From positions 124,001-188,000 of the forward strand of contig NZ_JACMYG010000006.1 of assembly GCF_014236655.1 (NCBI RefSeq): a DNA stretch of 64,000 bases, in the 5' to 3' direction. The notes under the pieces are model-generated. The model had not been told where the DNA came from. It did not search any database and worked only from the letters and a program-made list of their open reading frames with translations. This stretch comes from Pseudomonas kielensis (GTDB taxonomy: Bacteria > Pseudomonadota > Gammaproteobacteria > Pseudomonadales > Pseudomonadaceae). The translations under genes and the position numbers were made by a program. Shown one piece after another: positions 1 through 8,221 of the stretch; within the stretch, counting starts at the first letter, position 1; each line of letters begins with the position of its first letter.

Positions 1-806
1 GCCAGTTGCCGCTCAAGACCTTGCTGGTTCAACTGGAACTCAAGCGCCTGATCGCTGCGCGTTATGCCTACTTTGCCGAGTACCGGTTCAAGTTTGTACT
101 GGAGCCCGAGGCGCTGCTGGCGCGGTTTACCGGCGAGCGCCGAGACTTTGTCGACGCCATCATCCAGACCTCAAGCCGCGCGCGAACCTGGGTCACGGTC
201 AATTTCGACGCGCTGTACCTGCAGCACCAGGCGGAGCGCAACCGGGTGGTCAAGGCCCTGGATTATTGCCAGGAGCAAGGCTGGATCGAGCTGGAAAGCA
301 AGCAGACGACCGAGGTCTACAGCCTGCTCCAGAACGATTTCGATGCGCAGGCGCTGAGCCTGGAACTGCATGGCTATTTCACCCGGCACGAACGTACGGA
401 AGTTGCGCGGATCCACGCCATGCTCGAGTTGTTCGCCACTGAACATTGCCTGGGTTATCGCCTGGCGCAGTACTTCGGTGACAACCAGGCGCCGCAGCAA
501 TGTGGGCATTGCTCGGTGTGCCATGGCCAGGTTGCCCGCCTGCCGGCTCCCCCCGAATTGCCGGCGCTGGCGGATAAAGACTTCGAGGCCCTGTGCGGCG
601 ACTTCATCCGCAGGCACCAGGGTTTCAACGCTCAGGTGCCGAGCGCGGAACGGCTGACGCGGTTTTTGTGTGGCATCAGCGTACCGCTGTTTACCAAGCT
701 CAAGGCCCGGGCCATTCCGGGGTTTGCGGCGCTGGAGGATTACCCCTACGCCGAGGTGCGCAGTTGGATCGAGCACCATCTGCCCGCAGGAACATCCATT
801 TACTGA
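1..806 (+). CDS. recQ: ATP-dependent DNA helicase RecQ family, C-terminal part
   Basis: The gene is cut by the window start; the frame is already open at base 3 and ends with TGA at 804-806, leaving about 267 codons. The visible part has the RecQ zinc-binding signature: a Cys in EHCLGYRLAQYFGD followed by CGHCSVC, four cysteines in all. It follows a winged-helix-like stretch and ends in an HRDC-like tail (LTRFLCGISVPLFTKLKARAIPGFAALEDYPYAEV). The ATPase motor lies outside the window. RecQ helicases unwind recombination and replication intermediates. The family assignment is good, but whether this is the main RecQ or a second paralogue cannot be told from the C-terminus alone. Confidence 0.82.
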   Translation, partial: QLPLKTLLVQLELKRLIAARYAYFAEYRFKFVLEPEALLARFTGERRDFVDAIIQTSSRARTWVTVNFDALYLQHQAERNRVVKALDYCQEQGWIELESKQTTEVYSLLQNDFDAQALSLELHGYFTRHERTEVARIHAMLELFATEHCLGYRLAQYFGDNQAPQQCGHCSVCHGQVARLPAPPELPALADKDFEALCGDFIRRHQGFNAQVPSAERLTRFLCGISVPLFTKLKARAIPGFAALEDYPYAEVRSWIEHHLPAGTSIY

Positions 807-896
807 ATGTCGCCCATCAGCGCAATAGGCTTCAAAAAGCCTGCTCAGCTGACTATGGTGATCGCTGTCCAAGGTTCACCAACAAGAGAGCAAACA

Positions 897-2132
897 ATGA
901 GCCAGACGCCACTCCAGATTCAGCGTGCCGCCGTGATCGGCGCCGGCACCATGGGCCGTGGCATCGTCATGTGCCTGGCCAATGCCGGGGTGCCGGTGCA
1001 GTGGGTCGACAACAATCCGCAGATGCTCGACCAGGCGCTGACGGCCATCGCCCAGACCTGGGCGCACAACGTGCGTCAGGGCCGCATCGACCAGGCCGAG
1101 GCGGACGCGCGCATCGCCAGGGTCACGGCCGCTGCGGACTACGCGGCGATCAGCGAGGTGGACCTGGTGATCGAGGCGGTCTACGAAAACCTCGAACTCA
1201 AGCAGCAGATCTTTCGCCAGCTCGACGGTCTGCTCAAGCCCCAGGCAATCCTGGCCAGTAATACCTCGGCCCTGGATATCGACGCCATTGCCGCGGTCAC
1301 CCAGCGCCCGCAACAGGTACTGGGCCTGCACTTCTTCAGCCCGGCGCACATCATGAAACTGCTGGAAATCGTCCGTGGTGCACAAACCGCCCCGGCGGTG
1401 CTGCAAGCCGCCAAGGCCCTGGGCGACCGCATGGGCAAGGTCAGTGTGGTGGCGGGTAACTGCTTCGGCTTTATCGGCAACCGGATGCTTAATACCTACG
1501 TGCTCGAGGCACGCAAAATGTTGCTCGAGGGCGCGTTTCCCTACCAGGTCGATGCCGCGTTGCAAGGTTTCGGGTTTGCCATGGGGCCGTTTCGCATGTA
1601 CGACGTGGTCGGCATCGACCTTGGCTGGCGCGCCCGCGAGTTGGCCGGTGTCGGCCAGGATGAGGATGAAATCCAGGTGGATAACCGCCTGTGCGAGCAA
1701 GGACGTTTCGGGCAGAAGAGCGGCAATGGCTACTACCACTACGAACCGGGCAGCCGTCAGGCTGAGCACGATCCGCAGGTAGACGCGCTGGTCCTGCGGG
1801 TCAGTGAGCAGCTCGGGTATCAACGCCGCGAGATCGGCGCCGAAGAGATCCTTGAGCGCTGCCTGCTGGCACTGGTCAACGAGGGGGCCAAGATTCTCCA
1901 GGAAGGCATCGCCGAATCTGCGCGGGACATCGACCTGGTTTACCTGAACGGTTACGGGTTCCCGGCGGACAAGGGCGGGCCGATGGCATGGGCTGACCAG
2001 CAAGGGCTGGCCGCTATCGAGGCGCGACTGTTGCGTCTTGAGGCCGAGCAGGGCGCCTTGTGGAAACCTGCCGGGATCATCCGCGAACTGGCCGCCAGCG
2101 GCGCACAGCTGGCGCGGTACCAGGCTGACTGA
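897..2132 (+). CDS. 3-hydroxyacyl-CoA dehydrogenase, stand-alone
   Basis: 411-residue NAD-dependent L-3-hydroxyacyl-CoA dehydrogenase, oxidising 3-hydroxyacyl-CoA to 3-ketoacyl-CoA in fatty-acid or related beta-oxidation. The N-terminal Rossmann fold carries GAGTMG (residues 15-20) and an acidic residue after strand 2 (QWVD). [15 protein letters not shown] holds the catalytic His and the family Glu, and NCFGFIGNR begins the first 3HCDH C-terminal domain. A second C-terminal domain follows (about 300-400), so the protein resembles the dehydrogenase half of FadB without a hydratase domain. Start chosen at ATG 897 because AAGAGAG lies just upstream; the frame is open further 5' without a good start. 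The next gene, a thioesterase 48 bp downstream, probably shares its mRNA. Confidence 0.88.
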   Translation: MSQTPLQIQRAAVIGAGTMGRGIVMCLANAGVPVQWVDNNPQMLDQALTAIAQTWAHNVRQGRIDQAEADARIARVTAAADYAAISEVDLVIEAVYENLELKQQIFRQLDGLLKPQAILASNTSALDIDAIAAVTQRPQQVLGLHFFSPAHIMKLLEIVRGAQTAPAVLQAAKALGDRMGKVSVVAGNCFGFIGNRMLNTYVLEARKMLLEGAFPYQVDAALQGFGFAMGPFRMYDVVGIDLGWRARELAGVGQDEDEIQVDNRLCEQGRFGQKSGNGYYHYEPGSRQAEHDPQVDALVLRVSEQLGYQRREIGAEEILERCLLALVNEGAKILQEGIAESARDIDLVYLNGYGFPADKGGPMAWADQQGLAAIEARLLRLEAEQGALWKPAGIIRELAASGAQLARYQAD

Positions 2133-2179
2133 ACGCCGCGCAGCCACTACACTGCCAGCCCCTTTGCACGAGAAACCCC

Positions 2180-2611
2180 ATGACTGACCGCATGCCCCAA
2201 CGTGCCGACTACCGGCATTTCCAGCCGATCATTACCCGCTGGCACGACAACGATGTGTATGGCCATGTGAACAATGTGACCTACTACAGCTTCTTCGACA
2301 CGGCGGTGAACACCTACCTGATCGAAGTGGGTGGCCTGGATATCCATGACGGCGAAGTGGTCGGGTTTGTGGTGAGCTCGGCGTGCGATTACTTCGCCTC
2401 GATCGCGTTCCCCGAGCGCATCGAGATTGGCCTGCGAGTCGGCAAGCTGGGCAACAGTTCGGTGCAGTACGAACTGGCCGTGTTCAAGGCCGGTGAGGAG
2501 GACGCCTGTGCGGCGGGGCGCTTTGTCCACGTGTTTGTCGATCGGGCCTCGAACCAGCCGGTGACCATTCCTGCCGGGCTGCGTGAGGCGCTGGAGCGAT
2601 TGCTGGCCTGA
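2180..2611 (+). CDS. Acyl-CoA thioesterase, hotdog fold (4HBT/YbgC type)
   Basis: 143-residue hotdog-fold thioesterase. The family motif is clear near residues 20-35: a [16 protein letters not shown] stretch in which the Asp after His-Asp-Asn is the usual catalytic residue of the 4HBT/YbgC group. It would hydrolyse an acyl-CoA; the chain length cannot be read from sequence. It follows the hydroxyacyl-CoA dehydrogenase by 48 bp and is closed by a strong terminator, so the two probably form a small fatty-acyl-CoA operon. Confidence 0.85.
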   Translation: MTDRMPQRADYRHFQPIITRWHDNDVYGHVNNVTYYSFFDTAVNTYLIEVGGLDIHDGEVVGFVVSSACDYFASIAFPERIEIGLRVGKLGNSSVQYELAVFKAGEEDACAAGRFVHVFVDRASNQPVTIPAGLREALERLLA

Positions 2612-2615
2612 AACG

Positions 2616-2645
2616 AAAAATCGCAGCCCGAGGGCTGCGATTCTT
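2616..2645. terminator. Bidirectional Rho-independent terminator
   Basis: TCGCAGCCC-GA-GGGCTGCGA hairpin flanked by AAAAA on the left and TTCTTT on the right. It can serve both the thioesterase gene (+) and the convergent glycine-zipper gene (-). Confidence 0.85.
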
Positions 2646-2673
2646 TACGCGGGATTTGCGTGAGGCGACGGGG

Positions 2674-3168
2674 TCAGTCGCGATAATGCTTGTGCTTGCG
2701 ATGCCCATAGGCATGGCCACGGCCCGGGTGGCCGTGACGGTAGTAGCGACGGTCATCGCGACCACCGCGGTAGCGACGATCATCACGATCGTCACGGTCG
2801 TCGTCATAGCTTTTATTACCCATGTAGTTACCCAGCGCACCACCGGCACCGCCGCCGGCTGCTGCGCCGATCAGGCTGCCCGAGGTACCGCCGACGCTGC
2901 GACCGACCACGTTGCCGCCGGCTGCGCCCAGCGCACCACCGATCGCGGCTTCGCCACGGCTGCGTTTGTCGGCGCCCACCGCACTACCACCCGCACCGCC
3001 CAGTGCGGCACCAATGGTTGAGCCAGTGCTGCCGCCCAGTGACTGACCGACGACCGAGCCAAGAACCCCGCCCAATGCGCCGCCCACACCGGCTTCGGTG
3101 GTGCCTCCAGCTGACGCGACGCCACTGATCAGGCCAAGGGACAACAAGAGAATCGAGGAGAACTTCAT
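2674..3168 (-). CDS. Secreted glycine-zipper protein with charged His/Arg/Asp tail
   Basis: 164 residues. A signal peptide (MKFSSILLLSLGLISGVASA) precedes about 95 residues of repeated glycine-zipper segments (GGALGGVLGSVVGQSLGG, GAALGGAGGSAVG, GGALGAAGGNVVG, GAAAGGGAGGALG), the pattern of envelope proteins that self-associate in or near membranes. The last 50 residues switch abruptly to Asp/Arg (DDDRDDRDDRR), then His/Tyr/Arg/Gly (RRYYRHGHPGRGH..HRKHKHYRD). Lacking a Cys after the signal peptide, it is not a lipoprotein. The tail could bind metal or polyanions, but that is inference. It stands alone and is convergent with the thioesterase gene. Confidence 0.8.
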   Translation of the reverse strand: MKFSSILLLSLGLISGVASAGGTTEAGVGGALGGVLGSVVGQSLGGSTGSTIGAALGGAGGSAVGADKRSRGEAAIGGALGAAGGNVVGRSVGGTSGSLIGAAAGGGAGGALGNYMGNKSYDDDRDDRDDRRYRGGRDDRRYYRHGHPGRGHAYGHRKHKHYRD

Positions 3169-3326
3169 AGAGGAGCCTCAGAGGGATGACGCCGCGATCC
3201 TGAGGCTGTGACGGGATGGTTACAATCGAAATCCGACGAGTAACACGACCTTCTCACATTTTGCTAAGTTGTTGTTTTTACTACGGAACTTAATTGATTT
3301 TTGCAGGTCTTTAACTACTTGGGACA

Positions 3327-3356
3327 GGCCGCTTTGCTAACAAAGCGGCCTTTTTT
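3327..3356 (+). terminator. Strong + strand terminator with no + gene upstream
   Basis: Perfect 10-bp stem GGCCGCTTTG / CAAAGCGGCC with a CTAA loop followed by TTTTTTG on the + strand. No + strand coding gene ends here; both neighbours run on the - strand. It therefore either ends an uncharacterised small RNA transcribed from about 3180-3320 or acts in the - direction, where it lacks a U-run. Confidence 0.7.
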
Positions 3357-3402
3357 GTGGGCGTTGGTTAAGCGCAGGCGAGCGAAAATTCGACGCCAGG
3401 CT

Positions 3403-5751
3403 TCAGGCCGACCTGGCCTTGATCAGCCCGCTTGCACTCGCCGCTTCCAGGCGGATCGCGACAAATTTGGACGTCGGCGTGTGGCTGCCATCCCCGGTGC
3501 TTTCCAGCGGCACCAACGGGTTGACTTCCGGGTAGTACGCCGCCGCTTGTCCCGCCGGAATATCGAACGCCAGCAGGGTGAAGCCCTTCACCCGACGCTC
3601 CCGGCCATCATCCCAGATCGACACAATGTCAGCCTTCTGCCCGGGCTTGAAGCCCAGGCGGATGATGTCGGCTTCGTTGACGAACAGCACATCCCGCTGG
3701 CCCTTGACCCCACGATAACGGTCATCAAGACCGTAGATGGTGGTGTTGTACTGATCGTGGGAGCGCATGGACTGCATGATCAGGTCCGGCAACTGCCCGG
3801 TGGCCCGGGTACGTTCGTGAACCAGGTCGAGGGGCAAGGTATTGGCGCGGAAGTTGGCGCGACCTGACGGGGTGTTCCAGCGCCGTTCGCCGGCACTGTT
3901 GCCCAGGTAGAAACCGCCCGGGTGCTCGATCTTCTGGTTGAAGTCCTTGAAGCCTGGAATGGTGTCGGCGATCAACTCGCGAATGCGTCGGTAATCGGCC
4001 ACCAGCCAGCTCCAGTCCACGGGGGTGCTGCCCAGGGTGGCCGCGGCGATGCCGGCGATGATCGAAGGCTCGGAGCGCATCAGCCTGGACAGCGGGTTCA
4101 ACTGGCCATTGGAGGCGTGGACCATGCTGAACGAATCCTCCACGGTCACCGCTTGCGCCCCTTCGGTTTGCAGGTCGATGTCGGTACGGCCCAGGCACGG
4201 CAGGATCAAGGCGGCTTTACCGTGGGCCAGGTGGCTGCGGTTGAGCTTGGTGCTGATCTGCACGGTGAGGTCGCAGTTGCTCAGGGCCTGGAAGGTCCGT
4301 GGGCTGTCCGGTGTGGCTTGGGCAAAGTTGCCGCCCAGGCCGATAAAGACTTTGGAGCGACCTTCGAGCATCGCGTGGATGGCTTCGACCACGTTGTGGC
4401 CATTGTCGCGCGGCACCTTGAACTGGAAGCGCCGCTCCAGCGCATCGAGGAACGCCACGGGTGGCCGTTCGTTGATGCCCATGGTCCGGTCGCCTTGCAC
4501 GTTACTGTGGCCACGCACCGGGCACAGGCCCGCGCCCGGACGGCCGATGTTGCCGCGCAGCAGCATCAGGTTGGCGATTTCCTGGATGGTCGGCACCGAG
4601 TGGCGGTGCTGGGTGATGCCCATGGCCCAGCACATGATCACGTTCTTGCCGGCCGCGTACATGCGCGCGGCTTGCTCGACGTCTTCCAGGCTCAGCCCGG
4701 ACTGCTCGACGATCTGCGCCCACGGGGTGTCGTCGATCTGGCTCAGGTAGTCGTGGAGGTTGACCGTGTGCTCGTTGAGGAACTCATGGTCGAACACCGA
4801 AGGCGCGCCGCTGCCCTGCGCCTCGCGTTCCCACTGCAGGAGGAATTTGGCCATGCCGCGCAACAACGCCATGTCGCCACCCAGCGCGGGGCGCAGATAG
4901 GCGGTGTTGGTCGGCTTGTCGCCGTTGGTGAGCATTTCGATCGGATGCTGCGGGTGCTGGAAACGCTCCAGGCCACGCTCCTTGAGCGGGTTGATACAGA
5001 CCACCTGCGCACCACGTTTTACCGCTTCACGCAGCGGCTCAAGCATCCGCGGATGATTGGTCCCGGGGTTCTGGCCCCAGACGAAAATCGCGTCGGCATG
5101 TTCGAAGTCATCGAAGGTCACGGTGCCTTTGCCGACCCCGACGCTCTGCGCCAGGGCCACGCCACTGGCTTCGTGGCACATGTTCGAGCAATCCGGGAAG
5201 TTGTTGGTGCCAAACGCGCGGACAAACAACTGGTACAGATAGGCCGCTTCATTGCTGGCGCGGCCCGAGGTGTAGAACTCGGCCTGGTCAGGGCTCGCCA
5301 GGTTTCGCAGGTGTTGGCCGATCAGCGTGAACGCGGCCTCCCAGCTGATGGGCTGGTAACGGTCGGTCTCGGCGTTGTAGCTCATCGGTTCAGTCAGGCG
5401 GCCCTGGTACTCGAGCCAGTAGTCGCTCTGCTCCAGCAACGCGCTGACGCTGTGCTTGGCGAAAAATGCCGCGTCGACACGGCGTTTGGTGGCTTCCCAG
5501 TTGACCGCCTTGGCGCCGTTTTCGCAGAACTTGACCATGCCGCTTTCCGGCGAATCGCCCCAGGCACAGCCCGGGCAGTCGAACCCGCCGTTCTGGTTGG
5601 TCTTGAGCATCATGCGGATGTTCTTCAGCGCGTTGTCGCTGGTCAACCACGCCTGGGCGACACTGATCAGCGCGCCCCAGCCACCGGCCGGGCCCTTGTA
5701 GGGCTTGTAGCGTGGGGTGGGTGTCTGGTCGGCTTGATGATGAGTGCTCAC
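3403..5751 (-). CDS. FdhF/YdeP-family molybdopterin oxidoreductase
   Basis: 782-residue cytoplasmic molybdopterin-guanine-dinucleotide oxidoreductase (no Tat signal). The N-terminal FDCPGCAWGDSPESG..KFCENGAKAV provides the Fe-S cysteines typical of the YdeP group. SNMCHEASGVAL (about residue 190) puts a Cys where formate dehydrogenases place the molybdenum ligand, so no selenocysteine is involved. IFVWGQNPGTNHPRM and the C-terminal TPSGRANF and HDQYNTTIYGLDDRYRG blocks fit the MPT-binding and C-terminal domains. The physiological substrate of this group is not settled; E. coli YdeP is linked to acid resistance. It starts inside the end of fdhD (ATGA overlap), so it depends on that sulfurtransferase for cofactor sulfuration. 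Confidence 0.88.
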   Translation of the reverse strand: MSTHHQADQTPTPRYKPYKGPAGGWGALISVAQAWLTSDNALKNIRMMLKTNQNGGFDCPGCAWGDSPESGMVKFCENGAKAVNWEATKRRVDAAFFAKHSVSALLEQSDYWLEYQGRLTEPMSYNAETDRYQPISWEAAFTLIGQHLRNLASPDQAEFYTSGRASNEAAYLYQLFVRAFGTNNFPDCSNMCHEASGVALAQSVGVGKGTVTFDDFEHADAIFVWGQNPGTNHPRMLEPLREAVKRGAQVVCINPLKERGLERFQHPQHPIEMLTNGDKPTNTAYLRPALGGDMALLRGMAKFLLQWEREAQGSGAPSVFDHEFLNEHTVNLHDYLSQIDDTPWAQIVEQSGLSLEDVEQAARMYAAGKNVIMCWAMGITQHRHSVPTIQEIANLMLLRGNIGRPGAGLCPVRGHSNVQGDRTMGINERPPVAFLDALERRFQFKVPRDNGHNVVEAIHAMLEGRSKVFIGLGGNFAQATPDSPRTFQALSNCDLTVQISTKLNRSHLAHGKAALILPCLGRTDIDLQTEGAQAVTVEDSFSMVHASNGQLNPLSRLMRSEPSIIAGIAAATLGSTPVDWSWLVADYRRIRELIADTIPGFKDFNQKIEHPGGFYLGNSAGERRWNTPSGRANFRANTLPLDLVHERTRATGQLPDLIMQSMRSHDQYNTTIYGLDDRYRGVKGQRDVLFVNEADIIRLGFKPGQKADIVSIWDDGRERRVKGFTLLAFDIPAGQAAAYYPEVNPLVPLESTGDGSHTPTSKFVAIRLEAASASGLIKARSA

Positions 5752-6587
5752 GCTTGATTCTCCATCGCAGGGCTATACACCCGCGGCGCACTTTTGTGCG
5801 GCAGGTGGATGAGATTGAGGTTGTGTCGGCGCGCCCACTGCAGGGCAAGGCCGGTGGGCGACGACAGGCTGACCAGGGTCTGGATCCCGGCGCGCAGGGC
5901 TTTCTGGATCAGTTCCAGGCTGCAGCGACTGGTGACAATCGCCACCCCGCCCGCTGTCGGGATGTCCTGCCGGACCAGGGCGCCGATCAGCTTGTCGAGG
6001 GCGTTGTGCCGGCCGATGTCTTCGCGGCCCAGCAGCAACTCGCCCTGGTTATTCATGAACACCGCCGCGTGCACCGCACCGCAGTGCTGGCCCAGGGGTT
6101 GGAAGGCATTGATGCGTTGGCGCAGGCCGTCCAGCCATTCGGCCGGCGGCAGGGGCGCTCCCGGCAAGACGGGCAGTTGCGGCAAGGCCTGCTCCACGGC
6201 TTCGACGCCACACAAGCCGCAGCCGCTGGTACCGGCCAGTTGCCGACGCTGCTGCTTGAGGTTCCAGAACGCACGGCTGGCGATGTTGACCTGGGCGTAC
6301 ATCGCAGAACCCGAGCCGCTGAGCTGCAGGTCGTAGATATCGCTGCGCTCACTGACGATCCCGCTGCCCAGGCTGAAGCCGACGATGAAGTCTTCAAGAT
6401 CGGTAGGGGTTACCAGCATCACTGCCTGGCTGATGCCGTTGTAGGCAATCGCCAGCGCGACCTCTTCGGCGAGCGCGGTGCTGGCGCTGGCGCTGAGGTC
6501 GAGGTTGCAATACTGATAGCTCTGACTGGCGGCGGGCGCGGGCGTGTCGAGGGCGGGCGCCGCGCAGGTCGGGCGCTTGGCGTTCAT
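5748..6587 (-). CDS. fdhD: Formate dehydrogenase accessory sulfurtransferase FdhD
   Basis: 279 residues. FdhD carries sulfur from IscS-type desulfurases to the molybdenum cofactor of formate-dehydrogenase-like enzymes. The GCGLCGVE motif near residue 140 supplies the two sulfur-carrying cysteines, and EDIGRHNALDKLIG and VTSRCSLELIQKA are family blocks. Its stop overlaps the start of the downstream YdeP-type oxidoreductase by 4 bp, which implies translational coupling and a dedicated client. A LysR gene lies upstream in the same direction with a small palindrome between them. Confidence 0.93.
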   Translation of the reverse strand: MNAKRPTCAAPALDTPAPAASQSYQYCNLDLSASASTALAEEVALAIAYNGISQAVMLVTPTDLEDFIVGFSLGSGIVSERSDIYDLQLSGSGSAMYAQVNIASRAFWNLKQQRRQLAGTSGCGLCGVEAVEQALPQLPVLPGAPLPPAEWLDGLRQRINAFQPLGQHCGAVHAAVFMNNQGELLLGREDIGRHNALDKLIGALVRQDIPTAGGVAIVTSRCSLELIQKALRAGIQTLVSLSSPTGLALQWARRHNLNLIHLPHKSAPRVYSPAMENQA

Positions 6588-6659
6588 GGGGCTGTACCGG
6601 CGGGTTATCCAGCTTTAAGCCTAGGCGCGGCAAAGTGTCGCGTCTAATCGCTAATACTG

Positions 6660-6673
6660 ATCTACCGATAGAT
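6660..6673. promoter_or_regulatory. Candidate LysR operator upstream of fdhD
   Basis: ATCTA-CCGA-TAGAT palindrome located 73-86 bp upstream of the fdhD start and just after the stop of the LysR gene. Size, symmetry and distance fit a LysR-type recognition site, but no second copy was found, so this is a positional guess. Confidence 0.3.
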
Positions 6674-6681
6674 GGCGTCGA

Positions 6682-7569
6682 TCAAGAGCCGGTCTGTGAT
6701 CTCTGATAAATCGCAAAACAGGCTTCCGCCAATGCCGAGCGCGGTGCGCTGCGGCGCATGATCAGCCCCAGGCGGCCGAGGGTTTGCGCGTTTTCAATCG
6801 GCTGCAGGCGCAGGTGTTCGGTCAGGGCTTCCAGGCCACCTTCCAGGGGCATGATGGCGCAGCACAGGCCACCATGGACCGCCTGCAGCAATTGATGAAC
6901 GGCGTCCGTCTGCAGCAGCGGTTGCGGGTTGAGGCCCCGGCTGTGGAAGTTGTGGTCAATGGACTGGCGAAAGTGCATGCCGCTGGTGAGCATGCCCAGT
7001 GGCAACTCGATCAGCGCCTCCCAGCTCAAGGGTGTCTCGCCGAAACTGAAGAAACGCTGGTCATACAGCAGGCCCATGCGGGTTTCGCTGAAGGCCAGAG
7101 AGTCGAAGCGCTCGCCATCCAGGCGCTCGAGGTAGGACACGCCCAGATCCAGGCGGTTGTTCGCCAGTTGTTCGAGGATCTGCTCGGAGCTCAGGGCCGA
7201 CAGCTCGAAGCGCAGGTTCGGGTGTTCGCCGTGCAACTGGTGCAACAAAGGCAGCGGATCGAAGCTCGACAGCGGCACCACCCCCAGGCGCAGTGTGCCG
7301 ACCAGGTTGCCGCGACAGGCTGCGGCTTCGGCATACAGGCCGTCATAGGCCGCCAGCACGGTGCGCGCCCAGGCCAGCACCCGCTCACCGGGGGCGGTAA
7401 ACCCTTCAAAGCGCTGGCCGCGATTGACCAGCGGCAGGTCCAGTTCTTCTTCCAGGCTGCGCAAGCGCATCGACAGGGTGGGCTGGGTGATGTGACAGCG
7501 CGCGGCGGCCTGGCCGAAATGGCGGGTTTCGTCGAGGGCGATGAGGAATTTCAGCTGTTTGATGTCCAT
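6682..7569 (-). CDS. LysR-family transcriptional regulator
   Basis: 295 residues. The N-terminal winged HTH is textbook LysR (MDIKQLKFLIALDETRHFGQAAARCHITQPTLS..LRSLEEELDLPLVNRG), followed by the periplasmic-binding-like effector domain (GTLRLGVVPLSS..DPLPLLHQLHGEHPNLRFEL). Start placed at ATG 7569 because AGGA sits six bases upstream; an in-frame ATG at 7575 overlaps that AGGA and the longer frame to 7626 lacks a ribosome site. Reads toward fdhD and the YdeP-type oxidoreductase, so it is their likely regulator; the effector is unknown. Confidence 0.87.
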   Translation of the reverse strand: MDIKQLKFLIALDETRHFGQAAARCHITQPTLSMRLRSLEEELDLPLVNRGQRFEGFTAPGERVLAWARTVLAAYDGLYAEAAACRGNLVGTLRLGVVPLSSFDPLPLLHQLHGEHPNLRFELSALSSEQILEQLANNRLDLGVSYLERLDGERFDSLAFSETRMGLLYDQRFFSFGETPLSWEALIELPLGMLTSGMHFRQSIDHNFHSRGLNPQPLLQTDAVHQLLQAVHGGLCCAIMPLEGGLEALTEHLRLQPIENAQTLGRLGLIMRRSAPRSALAEACFAIYQRSQTGS

Positions 7570-7705
7570 CTTCATTCCTGGGCGCGGTGAGGAGCGAATT
7601 CTAGCGGTTGGGTTGACCTGCGTCATTGGTCGGTTGGGAACCGCATTGCGCAGAGTTGGTCTAGTCTTTCGCGACCGGACCTATTAAACCCAAGGAGAGT
7701 GCACC

Positions 7706-8146
7706 ATGAGTCTTTTGAGCTTTGTCAAAGAAGCAGGCGAAAAACTGCTGGATCTGCTGACACCGGGTAACGCCAATGCGAGCGAGCAGTTGAAGGATCA
7801 CATCGCGAAGGTCGGCCTGGGCAACCCGAATGTGCAGGCCACGGTGGAGGGCGACAAGGTAACTGTGACGGGTGAAGTCAGCAGTCAGGAAGAGAAAGAG
7901 AAGATCCTCCTGGCGGTGGGTAACATTGCCGGCGTCGGCAGTGTCGATGACCAGATCACGGTGAGCGGGCCAGTGGTGGCTGCTGCACGTTTTGTAGTGG
8001 TGAAGAAAGGCGACACCCTCAGCGCGATTTCCCTGGCGGTGTATGGCTCTGCCAACCAGTACAACAAAATCTTCGAGGCCAACAAGCCAATGTTGTCGCA
8101 CCCGGACAAAATCTATCCGGGCCAGACGCTGCGCATTCCTGAGTAA
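7706..8146 (+). CDS. kbp: BON-LysM domain protein (Kbp/YgaU type)
   Basis: 146 residues without signal peptide: an N-terminal amphipathic segment, a BON domain (about 25-90, VQATVEGDKVTVTGEVSSQEEKEKILLAVGNIAGVGSVDD) and a C-terminal LysM domain (about 97-145, FVVVKKGDTLSAISLAVYG..PGQTLRIPE). This is the architecture and length of E. coli Kbp (YgaU), a cytoplasmic potassium-binding protein. AAGGAG lies about 8 bp before the ATG. Single gene; a perfect inverted repeat follows its stop. Confidence 0.88.
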   Translation: MSLLSFVKEAGEKLLDLLTPGNANASEQLKDHIAKVGLGNPNVQATVEGDKVTVTGEVSSQEEKEKILLAVGNIAGVGSVDDQITVSGPVVAAARFVVVKKGDTLSAISLAVYGSANQYNKIFEANKPMLSHPDKIYPGQTLRIPE

Positions 8147-8150
8147 CGCT

Positions 8151-8210
8151 CAGGCTCGCTCCCACCAGGGTCGCATCAACCCCGTGGGAGCGAGCCTGCA
8201 TCGCGATGCA
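8151..8210. repeat. REP-type inverted repeat after kbp
   Basis: CAGGCTCGCTCCCAC (8151-8165) is exactly inverted at 8184-8198, followed by the palindrome TGCATCGCGATGCA (8197-8210). The arm is the common Pseudomonas REP sequence. It lies between two convergent genes and may double as a transcription barrier. Confidence 0.8.
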
Positions 8211-8221
8211 GGCGACCAGGT

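Noticed and set aside
3403..5751. Selenocysteine in the molybdopterin oxidoreductase
   Set aside because: The metal-ligand position reads Cys (SNMCHEAS); no in-frame TGA interrupts the gene.
3922..5757. 611-codon open frame antisense to the YdeP-type oxidoreductase
   Set aside because: Mirror frame of a GC-rich gene; no recognisable domain, unusual composition (very Gly/Val/His-rich), and the opposite strand is a clear family member.
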